Source of the DNA: Rhodospirillales bacterium
GTDB taxonomy: Bacteria; Pseudomonadota; Alphaproteobacteria; Rhodospirillales; WMHbin7
Direction: 5' to 3'
Length of the DNA: 64,000 nucleotides
NCBI GenBank assembly: GCA_016215555.1
Contig: JACRJC010000005.1
Location: 1 to 64,000 of the forward strand
A program made the position numbers and the translations under genes. The notes beneath the pieces were generated by a model. The model was not told the DNA's origin and made no database searches. It saw only the letters and a list, made by a program, of their open reading frames with translations. Positions 9,630-17,596 of this stretch are shown here, one piece after another. The stretch's first letter is position 1; the number at the start of each line of letters is the position of its first letter.

Positions 9630-10781
9630 ATGAACGGCTTGCCAGCGCAAAAGTCACCCATGTGCTTCGAGCCTTGGTACGAACTGAACGTCATGTATAA
9701 CGGACGCCTAGCTTGTTGTTGCTACTACAATGGCCCGGCATCCACCTTCGATCTTGACCGCTGGCCGGACCTGTTCAGCTATTGGAACGGCGACTTCATG
9801 CGCAAGGTACGTTCCGAAGTGGTGGACAACGTCCCCGAGGGCAGCGGCTGCAAAGGGTGCGTGGTTTTCAAGTATCGCAGCCACGAAGAAATGAGCCAGC
9901 TATTCCAGGGCTCTCCACAGGATATCCTGTCGCCGGCGCAATTAGAGAACCGCCAGCGAGCCATGGCAAATTTCGCCGCCGGTAAACTGGAGGTCGATCA
10001 TGTGCCGATGCGCTTTTATTTCAACTTTGGCGTATCTTGCAACATCAACTGCATCATGTGTTGCCAGACGCCCGAGCGCCCCAGCCATCAGACCCTGGAT
10101 GCGGACCGCCTGCTCGCCTGGAAGCCGCATATGGTCAAGGCGGAAACCATTTCCGTGATCGGTGGCGAACCTTTGATTCTGCCTCAGGCCATCAAGTTTA
10201 TCCGCGCCATTGTTCAGGATCAGGATTTCTCGACAGTCCGCATGGACCTGCTGACCAACGGTCTTAACCTTGACAAGTTCATAGACGAGCTGTCGGCAAA
10301 AACCCACATCAACTTCTGCATAAGCCTGGATGGCATCGGCGACAGCTACGAGCATATTCGTGCCGGCTCCAACTGGTCTCGAGTAGAAAACAACTTGCTG
10401 GCGCTCAAAGAAACCGCCGCCAGACGCAACCTGAAATGGACGGTGGTAACCGCGAACATCGTCATGAAAAGCAGCTTGGCCACGATCGACAAATTGGTGC
10501 GCTGGCATATCGAACACGATATCCATCCCAACTTTGTCGATTTCATGAATTTTTCGGGCATCGAAGACACTTATTTCAAGGAAAACATCTTTGCTTTTCC
10601 GGACCTGCTTGGCGAGGTGCCGGATTGGAACGGAAAGCTTGAGGAGGCGATCCATCTTCTAAATGAGAAAGGCTGGTTTGGCTCGGCCGACTTATTGCGA
10701 AAAATGAAATTGGACTTGATTACGCGTCTTTTTTCGCCGTTGCCAAATGAGCGGCAACAGATGTCGTGTCGCAAAGGATAG
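9630..10781 (+). CDS. Radical SAM protein with N-terminal SPASM-like cysteines (paralogue 1)
   Basis: This is a 383-residue radical SAM enzyme of unknown substrate. The cluster motif CNINCIMC (C137, C141, C144) binds the 4Fe-4S centre that cleaves S-adenosylmethionine, followed by GGEP at 178-181 and ISLDG at 231-235. The notable part is the N-terminus. C12 in MCFEPWYELN, a triple cysteine C29-C31 in LACCCYYNG, and C74/C77 in GCKGC, with an intervening W-N-G-D-F/R-x-E segment, resemble the SPASM auxiliary-cluster region that normally follows the radical SAM domain. The order therefore looks swapped. A close paralogue lies at 11653-12762, with a methyltransferase-like gene between. AAAAGGA precedes the ATG. 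A sugar, peptide or lipid modification is likely; the substrate is unknown. Confidence 0.85.
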   Translation: MNGLPAQKSPMCFEPWYELNVMYNGRLACCCYYNGPASTFDLDRWPDLFSYWNGDFMRKVRSEVVDNVPEGSGCKGCVVFKYRSHEEMSQLFQGSPQDILSPAQLENRQRAMANFAAGKLEVDHVPMRFYFNFGVSCNINCIMCCQTPERPSHQTLDADRLLAWKPHMVKAETISVIGGEPLILPQAIKFIRAIVQDQDFSTVRMDLLTNGLNLDKFIDELSAKTHINFCISLDGIGDSYEHIRAGSNWSRVENNLLALKETAARRNLKWTVVTANIVMKSSLATIDKLVRWHIEHDIHPNFVDFMNFSGIEDTYFKENIFAFPDLLGEVPDWNGKLEEAIHLLNEKGWFGSADLLRKMKLDLITRLFSPLPNERQQMSCRKG

Positions 10782-10789
10782 AGGTTAGC

Positions 10790-11656
10790 ATGCGTCTTCC
10801 CGCCCAGGCGTTCTATAATCAGCGCAACACCATCAGCGAGGATTCCGGAACCTTGCGGGCATTGGCGGACACCGTGGCCTGGCCCAATGACCTGACCCTG
10901 GCGCAGTGGTGTTCCTGGTATGCGGCCACGCTGGAATTCAAGCCGGATTTGATTATCGAACTTGGGCGGGGGATGGGAAATTCGACCACCCTGTTCACGC
11001 TTGCCGCCCATCGCATGCCGGGTGCCAAGGTGTTCAGTTTCTGCCTGAGCGAGCAGTGGGACCGCCTGACCCGCCCGAAAGTGCGGAGCTTGACCGGAGA
11101 GGAATGGTTTGCCCCCCTCTCGACATATCTGATCGACATCTGTCAGGTTGACTTTACACATCTTATCACGCCCGCCAAGCGCGTTCTGCTGCTTTGGGAC
11201 GCTCATGGCTATGTTGTGGCTGATCGCGTTCTGTCGCATATCATGCCTTTGCTGGCCCAAAAGGAGCACGTGGTGTTCTGTCATGATGTGACGGACAATC
11301 GTCTGTATGCGGATGGGCCTCGAGGCTATATGGGAAAGACCATCTGGAGAGGCATGGAGTCATACTATGCCTCGCCAGAAACCGTGGGGCGGACAAATAT
11401 TTTCTGGCTGAACACGGTTGTCGATCAGTTCATTCCCATCCTGGATTTCTGCTGGCGCAACAGGATCGAACTGCGTTCGACGGACTGGGAAATGAAGGAA
11501 GACTTTGCCAAGCATCCGCAATATTATAGCGAGTTGCAGCAGGCCGTGCCGGAAGACTGCTTCTCGATGGTCAATCATTGGGCCTATTTCACCTTGAATG
11601 AGGCGCCTGGCCCGCTGACATTTCCGGCGTCGGTGCTGAAGGCCGGCGAAAATTGA
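10790..11656 (+). CDS. SAM-dependent methyltransferase-like protein
   Basis: This 288-residue protein has a Rossmann-type SAM-binding motif, LIIELGRGMGNSTTLF, at about 54-69, near the glycine-rich motif I of class I methyltransferases. LLLWDAHGYV and VVFCHDVTDN, further along, resemble the acidic and metal-site strands of cephalosporin hydroxylase/CmcI-like methyltransferases. The ATG at 10790 follows AGAGG and starts eight bases after the upstream radical SAM stop; an earlier in-frame codon at 10766 would overlap that gene. Its stop overlaps the TTG start of the next radical SAM gene. Being sandwiched between two paralogous radical SAM genes in one operon suggests that all three act on one product. 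The substrate is unknown; a cephalosporin hydroxylase-like fold is only a possibility. Confidence 0.7.
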   Translation: MRLPAQAFYNQRNTISEDSGTLRALADTVAWPNDLTLAQWCSWYAATLEFKPDLIIELGRGMGNSTTLFTLAAHRMPGAKVFSFCLSEQWDRLTRPKVRSLTGEEWFAPLSTYLIDICQVDFTHLITPAKRVLLLWDAHGYVVADRVLSHIMPLLAQKEHVVFCHDVTDNRLYADGPRGYMGKTIWRGMESYYASPETVGRTNIFWLNTVVDQFIPILDFCWRNRIELRSTDWEMKEDFAKHPQYYSELQQAVPEDCFSMVNHWAYFTLNEAPGPLTFPASVLKAGEN

Positions 11657-12762
11657 TCGCGCAAGCGACAGGCCAGGGCCCTGCGTGCCCGGTTCCCTGG
11701 TACGAACTCAATATCATGTATAACCGCCGCGTCGGTTGTTGCTGCTATTACAACGGCTATGTTCTGTCCTGGAACAACCGCCAAGCTGCAGACATGTTTT
11801 ATTACTGGAATGGCGCTTTCATCTCGCAAATCCGCTCCGAAGTGGTGCGGGGAGTTATGGATTCCGGATGCTCGGGCTGCGGATTCTACCGGTTCAAGGA
11901 TGATGGCGCCGTCTATGCGACTTTCGATCCGCCACCGGAATCGACGCCTGAACAAATAGCCAATCTGCAACGCGCCAGAGAAAATTTTAACCTTGGCTCG
12001 GTCACGGTCGATCATGTGCCGATACGCTTCTATTTCAATTTCGGCGTTGGATGCAATTTAAACTGCATCATGTGCGGTCAGACCTCGGAGCGTCCTGACG
12101 AGACGAGCCTTGACGCCGATCTGTTGTGGCAATGGCTTCCGCATTTCAAGAAATCGCTTTGCCTGTCCCTGATCGGGGGCGAGCCTCTGGTTCTACCGCA
12201 GGCGCTTTCCTTCATTCGCAAGGTTGTTTCCGAGAAGGAATTGGAAGCCGTTCAACTCGACCTTTATACCAACGGGGCCGTCCTCGACAAACATATGGAT
12301 TTGCTTGAACGCAAGAACAGACTTTCCATTTGCGTCAGTCTTGACGGAGTCGGGCCAACCTATGAGCGGATCAGAAAGGGCGGCAATTGGGCCCGAGTCG
12401 AGCGCAATCTATTGGATTTCAAGGAAACGTCTGTCAGGAAGGGGCTGCGCTGGAGTCTGACCACTGCCAATCTGATCATGAAAACCAGCCTGGCGGGTCT
12501 TGAAAGATTGGTCGATTGGCACATTGCCCAGGACATCACGCCGAATTTTTCGGACTTTTCGTTGGCGCCGGGGATCGAGAAAACATTTTTGGAAGAGAAT
12601 GTTTTTGAATTCCCTCATTTGCTGGCGGAGGTGCCGGACTGGACGCATCAGTTCGACGCATCGATACAAAAGCTCGAGGGGAAAGGGTGGTGGAGTGTTG
12701 CCGCCATTCTTCGCAACATGAAGCTTGATTTGGTCCACAGGCTGTTCAAGCCGTTTCCTTAA
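11653..12762 (+). CDS. Radical SAM protein with N-terminal SPASM-like cysteines (paralogue 2)
   Basis: This 369-residue paralogue of the 9630-10781 protein is similar end to end. It has C12 (ACPVPWYELN), triple cysteine C29-C31 (GCCCYYNG), C73/C76 (GCSGC), and the radical SAM triad C134, C138, C141 (CNLNCIMC), followed by IGGEP and VSLDG. The start is a TTG overlapping the stop of the methyltransferase-like gene. The two paralogues share the DHVPxRFYFNFGV segment just before the cluster and a Trp-rich end (VPDW...GW...LRNMKLDL). Divergence is spread evenly, so they may act on different positions of the same molecule or form a heterodimer. The gene converges on a transferase-like gene and overlaps it by 17 bp. 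Confidence 0.85.
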   Translation: MIAQATGQGPACPVPWYELNIMYNRRVGCCCYYNGYVLSWNNRQAADMFYYWNGAFISQIRSEVVRGVMDSGCSGCGFYRFKDDGAVYATFDPPPESTPEQIANLQRARENFNLGSVTVDHVPIRFYFNFGVGCNLNCIMCGQTSERPDETSLDADLLWQWLPHFKKSLCLSLIGGEPLVLPQALSFIRKVVSEKELEAVQLDLYTNGAVLDKHMDLLERKNRLSICVSLDGVGPTYERIRKGGNWARVERNLLDFKETSVRKGLRWSLTTANLIMKTSLAGLERLVDWHIAQDITPNFSDFSLAPGIEKTFLEENVFEFPHLLAEVPDWTHQFDASIQKLEGKGWWSVAAILRNMKLDLVHRLFKPFP

Positions 12763-13978
12763 GGATGGTTTCTCTGAGCGAAAACGGCGCCAGTCCCCAA
12801 GACTGGTCGTTGAAGGAAGCCTTTGCCCCAAGCACGCTGAATTGCCTGACGCTTGCTTCCACTTCTTCCCAAAGCAGAAATGGAATCCCCTGTTTAGCCA
12901 ATCTTTCAAACAATTGCCGTTCCCCTTCCGGCGTGAATCCGGAACCGGCGCTGTGTTCAATGTGATAATGCGCCATCGGATACTCCAGAATTTCTTCTCG
13001 CACCCGCTCGCTTGCGATGCTGCACAGAAGAAGCAGGCTGTCGATATGCATCGAATAGCCCTCGTATTCGGGATAGCCCTGAATGGAAAACCAGCTATCC
13101 CGATCCATAAGTTCGAAGTCGCCGCAGGCATTGGTGTGCCCGGGAACAGCCTGTTTGACCTTGGTTATGGCCTGGGTGGTGTTCCTTATTGTGTCCAGAA
13201 AGTACTCTGTCACGCCATGCCATGCGGTTCCGACGATGGATTTGGCGAGATCATGGTTCCCCGCGGCCATGTGCCGGCAAGCCAGAACCACCGCTCTTGC
13301 AAGCTTGGGGGCGGTTTTTCCAAGATAAATGATTGTTTGGTTTGCCCAGCCAATCCAGGCGGCAGTGGGTGTTGTTGTGATGGCGAACAAATTGCCGTCG
13401 CGCATGTCCAAGGTCCAAGAAGCACCATTGATGCGGATGACGTTCTTTTTGCACCAAGCCATAAGTTCGCCTGTCGGGACGTCAGGCAGTTCCATGGGGA
13501 CGTCCAGCCGCTCATTCCGGTAGATGACACCTTTCTCCAATTTTCTTTCAGCAAGAAAGGCGAACAACTCGTCGGAAAAAAGGATGTCGATGTTGCTGGT
13601 TAGGATAAAGGGAGCGCGGGCGCGCCGGATCCCGGCATTCTTGGCAATGAACTGATAAAGGGGCAGGCGGTCCGCGCAGCCGAAGCGCTTGTGCAATTCC
13701 TCGGGCACTTCGATCAGGCGCAGCCGGCAGGGGCCACGATCTTGAGGCCAGCGCAGGGAATCGATCAGCCGGGGGCGCTCGGCGGGGGGGTTCCATTCCA
13801 CGAAAACAAGTTCCGACGGTAGGTTGTACTTTGCCGTCTGAAAGAACCAGCCATCCACAAAAGTCTGCATCCTCTGTTGGATATTGAGGCCATGATTGTC
13901 GTTGCGGCTGGTGACCACCAGCGACAAATAGGGGGCGGGTTCCTGGATGGTTGGGGGGGGGGGAGGGGGCGCAGTCAT
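12746..13978 (-). CDS. Glycosyltransferase-like protein (family paralogue 1), poly-C tract near start
   Basis: This protein of about 410 residues opens, after a proline run, with a GT-A-like strand (YLSLVVTSRND), followed by VFVEWNPP, AKNAGIRRARAPFILTSNIDILF and GDFELMDRDSWFSIQGYPEYEGYS. This resembles small family-2-type transferases that read a donor with an internal D-x-D-like NID element. It has a clear paralogue at 15115-16251 sharing the N-x-GIRR, GDF-L-DR-W-G-PEY-G and Q-S/D-WGL segments. I used the ATG at 13978; a TTG at 14008 is possible. Codons 4-9 are a poly-C stretch (C5 T C10), a feature of phase-variable surface genes. The gene is alone on the minus strand, opposing the twin radical SAM operon. 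The enzyme activity is not proven. Confidence 0.7.
   Translation of the reverse strand: MTAPPPPPPTIQEPAPYLSLVVTSRNDNHGLNIQQRMQTFVDGWFFQTAKYNLPSELVFVEWNPPAERPRLIDSLRWPQDRGPCRLRLIEVPEELHKRFGCADRLPLYQFIAKNAGIRRARAPFILTSNIDILFSDELFAFLAERKLEKGVIYRNERLDVPMELPDVPTGELMAWCKKNVIRINGASWTLDMRDGNLFAITTTPTAAWIGWANQTIIYLGKTAPKLARAVVLACRHMAAGNHDLAKSIVGTAWHGVTEYFLDTIRNTTQAITKVKQAVPGHTNACGDFELMDRDSWFSIQGYPEYEGYSMHIDSLLLLCSIASERVREEILEYPMAHYHIEHSAGSGFTPEGERQLFERLAKQGIPFLLWEEVEASVRQFSVLGAKASFNDQSWGLAPFSLRETILKETA
13954..13969 (-). repeat. Poly-C tract C5-T-C10 at the 5' end of the transferase-like gene
   Basis: The plus strand reads ten G, one A, five G. On the coding strand this is C5 T C10 within the first ten codons, giving a run of six prolines. 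Gain or loss of one C would shift the frame of the whole protein. A second C7 run lies in the same gene at 13784-13790. Confidence 0.85.
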
Positions 13979-14002
13979 GTCCCTATGATGCACGTCCCGG
14001 CC

Positions 14003-14033
14003 TTGCAAGGGAAGATGCCCCTTGAGCTATAAT
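14003..14033 (+). promoter_or_regulatory. Candidate promoter of the epimerase operon
   Basis: A consensus TATAAT at 14028-14033 lies 19 bp after TTGCAA (14003-14008), in the 132-bp gap between divergent genes. Transcription would begin near 14040, leaving a leader of about 70 bases with an AAGGGGA Shine-Dalgarno before the ATG at 14111. The -35 matches four of six bases and the spacing is slightly long. Confidence 0.5.
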
Positions 14034-14110
14034 CCCAGTGCTGCCACAATATCTACGATAGCAGCGCCAGAACGGTGCTGAATGTGGATTGCCAAGGGGA
14101 CGTTTTAGCT

Positions 14111-15118
14111 ATGGATAAGAATGATCTGATCGTCGTCACCGGTGCCGGCGGCTTCATTGGCGGGCATCTGCTTGCCGACTTGCGTTCTCAAGGCTATCGC
14201 CGTTTGCGCGGTGTGGACATCAAGCCGCTTGATGTCTGGTTTCAAAGCTTTCCAGATGTGGATAATCAGGTCGCCGATTTGAAGGAATTGGCCGCCTGCC
14301 GGGCCGCCGCCAAGGAAGCCTCCTATGTCTTTAATTTTGCTTGCGACATGGGGGGGATGGGGTTCATCGAAACCCACAAGGCCGAATGCATGCTTTCGGT
14401 CCTGATCAACACCCATATGTTGATGGCGGCCAGGGAAGTTGGCGCCAAGCGCTTCTTCTATTCCTCCTCGGCTTGCGTTTATGCCGCCGGCAAACAGCTT
14501 GACGAGCATGTGACGGCGCTTCGGGAAAGCGACGCCTATCCGGCCATGCCCGAAGATGGCTATGGCTGGGAAAAGCTGTTCAGCGAGCGGATGTGCCGCC
14601 ATTTCACCGAGGATTTCGCGCTAACAACGCGCGTCGTGCGCTTCCATAATGTTTACGGTCCCTGGGGAACCTTCGACGGCGGTCGCGAGAAGGCCCCGGC
14701 GGCGATATGCCGCAAGGTGCTGCGCGCCAAGGATAGTGGGGTTCATGAGATTGAGATTTGGGGCGACGGGCATCAGACCCGAAGCTTTATGTATATTGAT
14801 GACGCCCTGCATGGCGTCAAAGCCGTCATGATGAGCGACAGTATCCTGGATCCGATTAATCTTGGCTCTGCCGAGTTGGTCAGCATCAATCAGCTTGTGG
14901 ATATTGTCGAGGAAATCGCCGGCCTCAAGCTGAAGCGAAGCTACAACCTCGCGGCCCCAAAGGGGGTTCGGGGGCGGAACAGCGATAACACATTGATTCG
15001 TTCGCATCTGGGGTGGGAGCCGTCCACCCGGCTTAAAGATGGCCTGGCCAAGACCTATGCTTGGATCCATGACATGCAGACTGGCGGGCGTGATTTTGCG
15101 CGGTTCGTCAGGCCGTGA
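14111..15118 (+). CDS. NAD-dependent epimerase, GDP-mannose 3,5-epimerase-like
   Basis: This is an extended short-chain dehydrogenase of 335 residues. The nucleotide-binding GAGGFIG is at 11-17, SSSACVY at 118-124 holds the catalytic Ser/Cys region, and YGWEK at 151-155 gives the Tyr/Lys pair. Segments CDMGGMGFIE, RFHNVYGPWGTFDGGREKAPAA and GDGHQTRSFMYIDD follow plant GDP-mannose 3,5-epimerase closely, including the active-site Cys. Such enzymes convert GDP-D-mannose to GDP-L-galactose or GDP-L-gulose. The ATG at 14111 follows AAGGGGA; an in-frame ATG at 14075 is upstream. The stop overlaps the GTG of the next gene. The context suggests it feeds an unusual sugar nucleotide into the local glycan; a related epimerase specificity is possible. 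Confidence 0.82.
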   Translation: MDKNDLIVVTGAGGFIGGHLLADLRSQGYRRLRGVDIKPLDVWFQSFPDVDNQVADLKELAACRAAAKEASYVFNFACDMGGMGFIETHKAECMLSVLINTHMLMAAREVGAKRFFYSSSACVYAAGKQLDEHVTALRESDAYPAMPEDGYGWEKLFSERMCRHFTEDFALTTRVVRFHNVYGPWGTFDGGREKAPAAICRKVLRAKDSGVHEIEIWGDGHQTRSFMYIDDALHGVKAVMMSDSILDPINLGSAELVSINQLVDIVEEIAGLKLKRSYNLAAPKGVRGRNSDNTLIRSHLGWEPSTRLKDGLAKTYAWIHDMQTGGRDFARFVRP

Positions 15119-16251
15119 CCTCTGGCCGTCCCAGGCTGTCCCTTGTTCTGGCATCGCGGAATGCCGACGAAGAGTCGTTGCTGGCCTTGAAGGGAACGCT
15201 GAATGCGTGGGATCGGTTCGCACGGACTTGTTCCGATTGCCTTGAAATTATCGTTGTCGAATTGCCCCCCCCCTCTTCGCGGCCCAGTTTGCGGCAGTCG
15301 CTAAGGAAAATGGATCTGGGTCTGATGGTCAGACTTTTTTCTTTCCCAGAGAAATTGGACCATCTGCATGGCCGATCCCTGGCTTTGCCGCACCTTGAAC
15401 ATCTTGCTTGGAATGTTGGCATCAGAAGATCGAATGCCGATTATATCCTTGTCACCAGGCCGGGTGTTCACCCAACGCCGGAATTAGCCGATTTTGTCCT
15501 CAGGGGAAGGCTCGTCCCCGGAAAGCTTTACCGGGCGGATGTGTATGAAATGTCCGGCGAGGGCGTCGATGCGCCGTTTCTGGCGGCAAAGGCCAACCGC
15601 ATTCACCTGGCCCGCGAAACGCTGGATCTTGCCCAACGAAAAACGATTATGCGTTTCCAGGAAAGTTTTGCGGTTTGGGGGGAGCCGATCTCGACGGGCC
15701 TGATGTTCTTGCTGACGCATATTCTGCTGTTCTGTTCGTTGTTGTTCCATTCCTTGCTTGCGGCAAAGACGTCGAATCTCAGATATCTGCCCCATTTTGG
15801 AAAAGTGTTGGCCAGGGATTTCAGCCAGGCTGCCTATTTATACCGCGTTCGACGCTCTGCCTGGCTATTCTTCCGCTCGCTGCATCTGAACGCCGCCGGT
15901 GATTTTCTTTTGGCGGACAGAGAACGCTGGATGGGGTGGAGGGGGGTGCCGGAGTATCAAGGCCATTCATTCCTGGTCGATGCGATGTTTGTTCTGGCCG
16001 CCGTCGGCTCTGGCAGTGCGCGGGAAAAGCGGCTGGTGTGGCCGATGGCCGTGCTTCGCACGACTCCTTTGGATATTGAGGGGCCAGCCGCTGATGAAGA
16101 ATTGCCGGTCCTGACTCCCCTTGCGGCGGCTAGGCAAGCGGATGGCTGGCGGCTAAGTGGGCCTTCATTCTCGTTCAATCTGCAAGATTGGGGGCTGGGC
16201 GAACTGGAGCTTTTGGAAAATGTCTTTGGCGGAAAGGCATCTCTGGCATGA
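15115..16251 (+). CDS. Glycosyltransferase-like protein (family paralogue 2)
   Basis: This 378-residue protein starts at a GTG overlapping the previous stop codon. It begins with a GT-A-like strand (RLSLVLASRNADEE) and contains VVELPPPSSRPSL, WNVGIRRSNADYILVTRPG, and AGDFLLADRERWMGWRGVPEYQGHSF. These align in order with the protein at 12746-13978, so the two form a small family. A hydrophobic stretch at about 198-220 (TGLMFLLTHILLFCSLLF) may be a membrane-dipping helix, at the place where the paralogue has a milder hydrophobic region. A C9 run lies at codons 51-53. The operon partners are the epimerase, the nucleotide-sugar dehydrogenase and a FkbM-type methyltransferase, which supports transfer of an activated sugar. 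The exact donor is unknown. Confidence 0.65.
   Translation: MTSGRPRLSLVLASRNADEESLLALKGTLNAWDRFARTCSDCLEIIVVELPPPSSRPSLRQSLRKMDLGLMVRLFSFPEKLDHLHGRSLALPHLEHLAWNVGIRRSNADYILVTRPGVHPTPELADFVLRGRLVPGKLYRADVYEMSGEGVDAPFLAAKANRIHLARETLDLAQRKTIMRFQESFAVWGEPISTGLMFLLTHILLFCSLLFHSLLAAKTSNLRYLPHFGKVLARDFSQAAYLYRVRRSAWLFFRSLHLNAAGDFLLADRERWMGWRGVPEYQGHSFLVDAMFVLAAVGSGSAREKRLVWPMAVLRTTPLDIEGPAADEELPVLTPLAAARQADGWRLSGPSFSFNLQDWGLGELELLENVFGGKASLA
15265..15273 (+). repeat. C9 homopolymer in the second transferase-like gene
   Basis: Nine consecutive C encode three prolines in VELPPPSSRP. The homologous position in the paralogue (13784-13790, opposite strand) is a C7 run. A one-base slip here would truncate the protein after about 50 residues and could also affect the overlapping downstream operon. 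Confidence 0.8.
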
Positions 16252-16267
16252 TGGAGGAAATCGTTCG

Positions 16268-17593
16268 ATGAAGTTGTCAGTGATTGGATTGGGAAAGCTG
16301 GGCGCCCCCTTGGCGGCGGTCATGGCCAGCAAGGGGTTCGAGGTTCTTGGCGCTGATTTAAGGCGGGATTTTGTCGATTCGATCAATGCCGGCCAGGCGC
16401 CAGTCGTCGAACCGCGTCTTCAGGAGCTGATCGATGCGTCAAAGGGGCGGCTACGCGCAACGACGGATGTCGAGGAAGCTGTGCGCGAGACGGACGCCAG
16501 CTTCGTTATTGTTCCCACGCCGACCGGCCCCGATGGCATCTTCCTTCTCGATTATGTGATGGCCTGCGCCAAGCCGATTGGCCAGGCCATTGCCAAGAAA
16601 TCAAGCTACCACCTTGTCGTCATCACCAGCACGGTCATGCCCGGCGATACGGGAACGAAGCTGGTGCCGGCGCTGGAAGAAGCATCCGGAAAGCGCTGCG
16701 GCACCGACTTCGGTGTCTGTTACAATCCGGAGTTCATCGCACTTGGCAGCGTCGTGTACAATATGCTCAACCCGGATTTTATTTTGGTTGGCGAATCTGA
16801 CGCCAAAGCCGGCGCGATGCTAGAGACGATCTATCGTCAAAGCTGCGATAAGCCCCCGCACTTTGCGCATATGAACTTCGTGAATGCCGAGCTGGCGAAG
16901 ATATCGGTGAACAGCTTTGTCACCATGCGCATTTCATTTGCCAATCAGTTGGCCAGGATTTGCGACTTCATTTCCGGCGCCGACGTCGATGTGATTACCA
17001 GCGCCATTGGCTTGGATACCCGCATCGGCAGGAAATATTTGAAGGGCGCCGTCAGTTTTGGCGGCCCATGTTTTCCACGTGACAATGTGGCCTTCGCCAA
17101 GATGGCGGCCGGCTTGGGAACGGAAGCGCCAATGGCGCTGGCAACCGATAAGATGAACAACGACTATCTCGACCATTTGGCGGCAAAAATATTGCGCCTT
17201 CTTCCTCGTGGGGGCGTTGCCGGGTTGCTGGGCATGTCCTATAAGCCGGATACCGGCGTTATCGATGCGTCGCCCAGCGTCGAACTGGCGCGCAGGCTTC
17301 TTGAGAAATCCTGTCAGGTCATCGCCCACGACCCGCTGGCCATTCCCGAGGCCCGGGCAAAGCTGGGCGAGCACATCGTATGGGCGGCCACTATGAGTGA
17401 ATGCGCAAGAGAAGCGGATGTCCTGATCATTTTGGTGCCTTGGCCTGAATATGCCGGATTGAAGCCGGGCGTGTTGAAAAACGGAGGCAAAGGCGTCTCC
17501 GTGCTAGATTGCTGGCGCCAGTTGCCGTCGGAACAGTTTGCCGGGATATGCCACTATGAATTGATAGGTTGCCCCAATTCTGCGCAGGGATGA
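16268..17593 (+). CDS. Nucleotide-sugar dehydrogenase (UDP-glucose/GDP-mannose dehydrogenase family)
   Basis: Enzymes of this family oxidise the C6 hydroxyl of a UDP- or GDP-hexose to a uronic acid in two NAD-dependent steps. The 441-residue protein has the N-terminal GLGKLG (7-12), substrate-domain motif NPEF, KISVNSF with the catalytic Lys region, and GGPCFPRD with catalytic C268. The C-terminal domain (GLLGMSYKPDTGVIDASPS) matches the family. The ATG at 16268 is preceded by GGAGGAAA. The specificity (UDP-Glc, UDP-GlcNAc or GDP-Man) cannot be read from sequence. In this cluster it could make the uronic acid precursor for the 3-acetamido sugar set at 28-31.7 kb, or act with the adjacent epimerase. 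Confidence 0.9.
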   Translation: MKLSVIGLGKLGAPLAAVMASKGFEVLGADLRRDFVDSINAGQAPVVEPRLQELIDASKGRLRATTDVEEAVRETDASFVIVPTPTGPDGIFLLDYVMACAKPIGQAIAKKSSYHLVVITSTVMPGDTGTKLVPALEEASGKRCGTDFGVCYNPEFIALGSVVYNMLNPDFILVGESDAKAGAMLETIYRQSCDKPPHFAHMNFVNAELAKISVNSFVTMRISFANQLARICDFISGADVDVITSAIGLDTRIGRKYLKGAVSFGGPCFPRDNVAFAKMAAGLGTEAPMALATDKMNNDYLDHLAAKILRLLPRGGVAGLLGMSYKPDTGVIDASPSVELARRLLEKSCQVIAHDPLAIPEARAKLGEHIVWAATMSECAREADVLIILVPWPEYAGLKPGVLKNGGKGVSVLDCWRQLPSEQFAGICHYELIGCPNSAQG

Positions 17594-17596
17594 CAG

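Noticed and set aside
12725-13603. Plus-strand open frame antisense to the transferase-like gene
   Set aside because: No ribosome-binding site or family pattern; the minus-strand protein has a clear paralogue.
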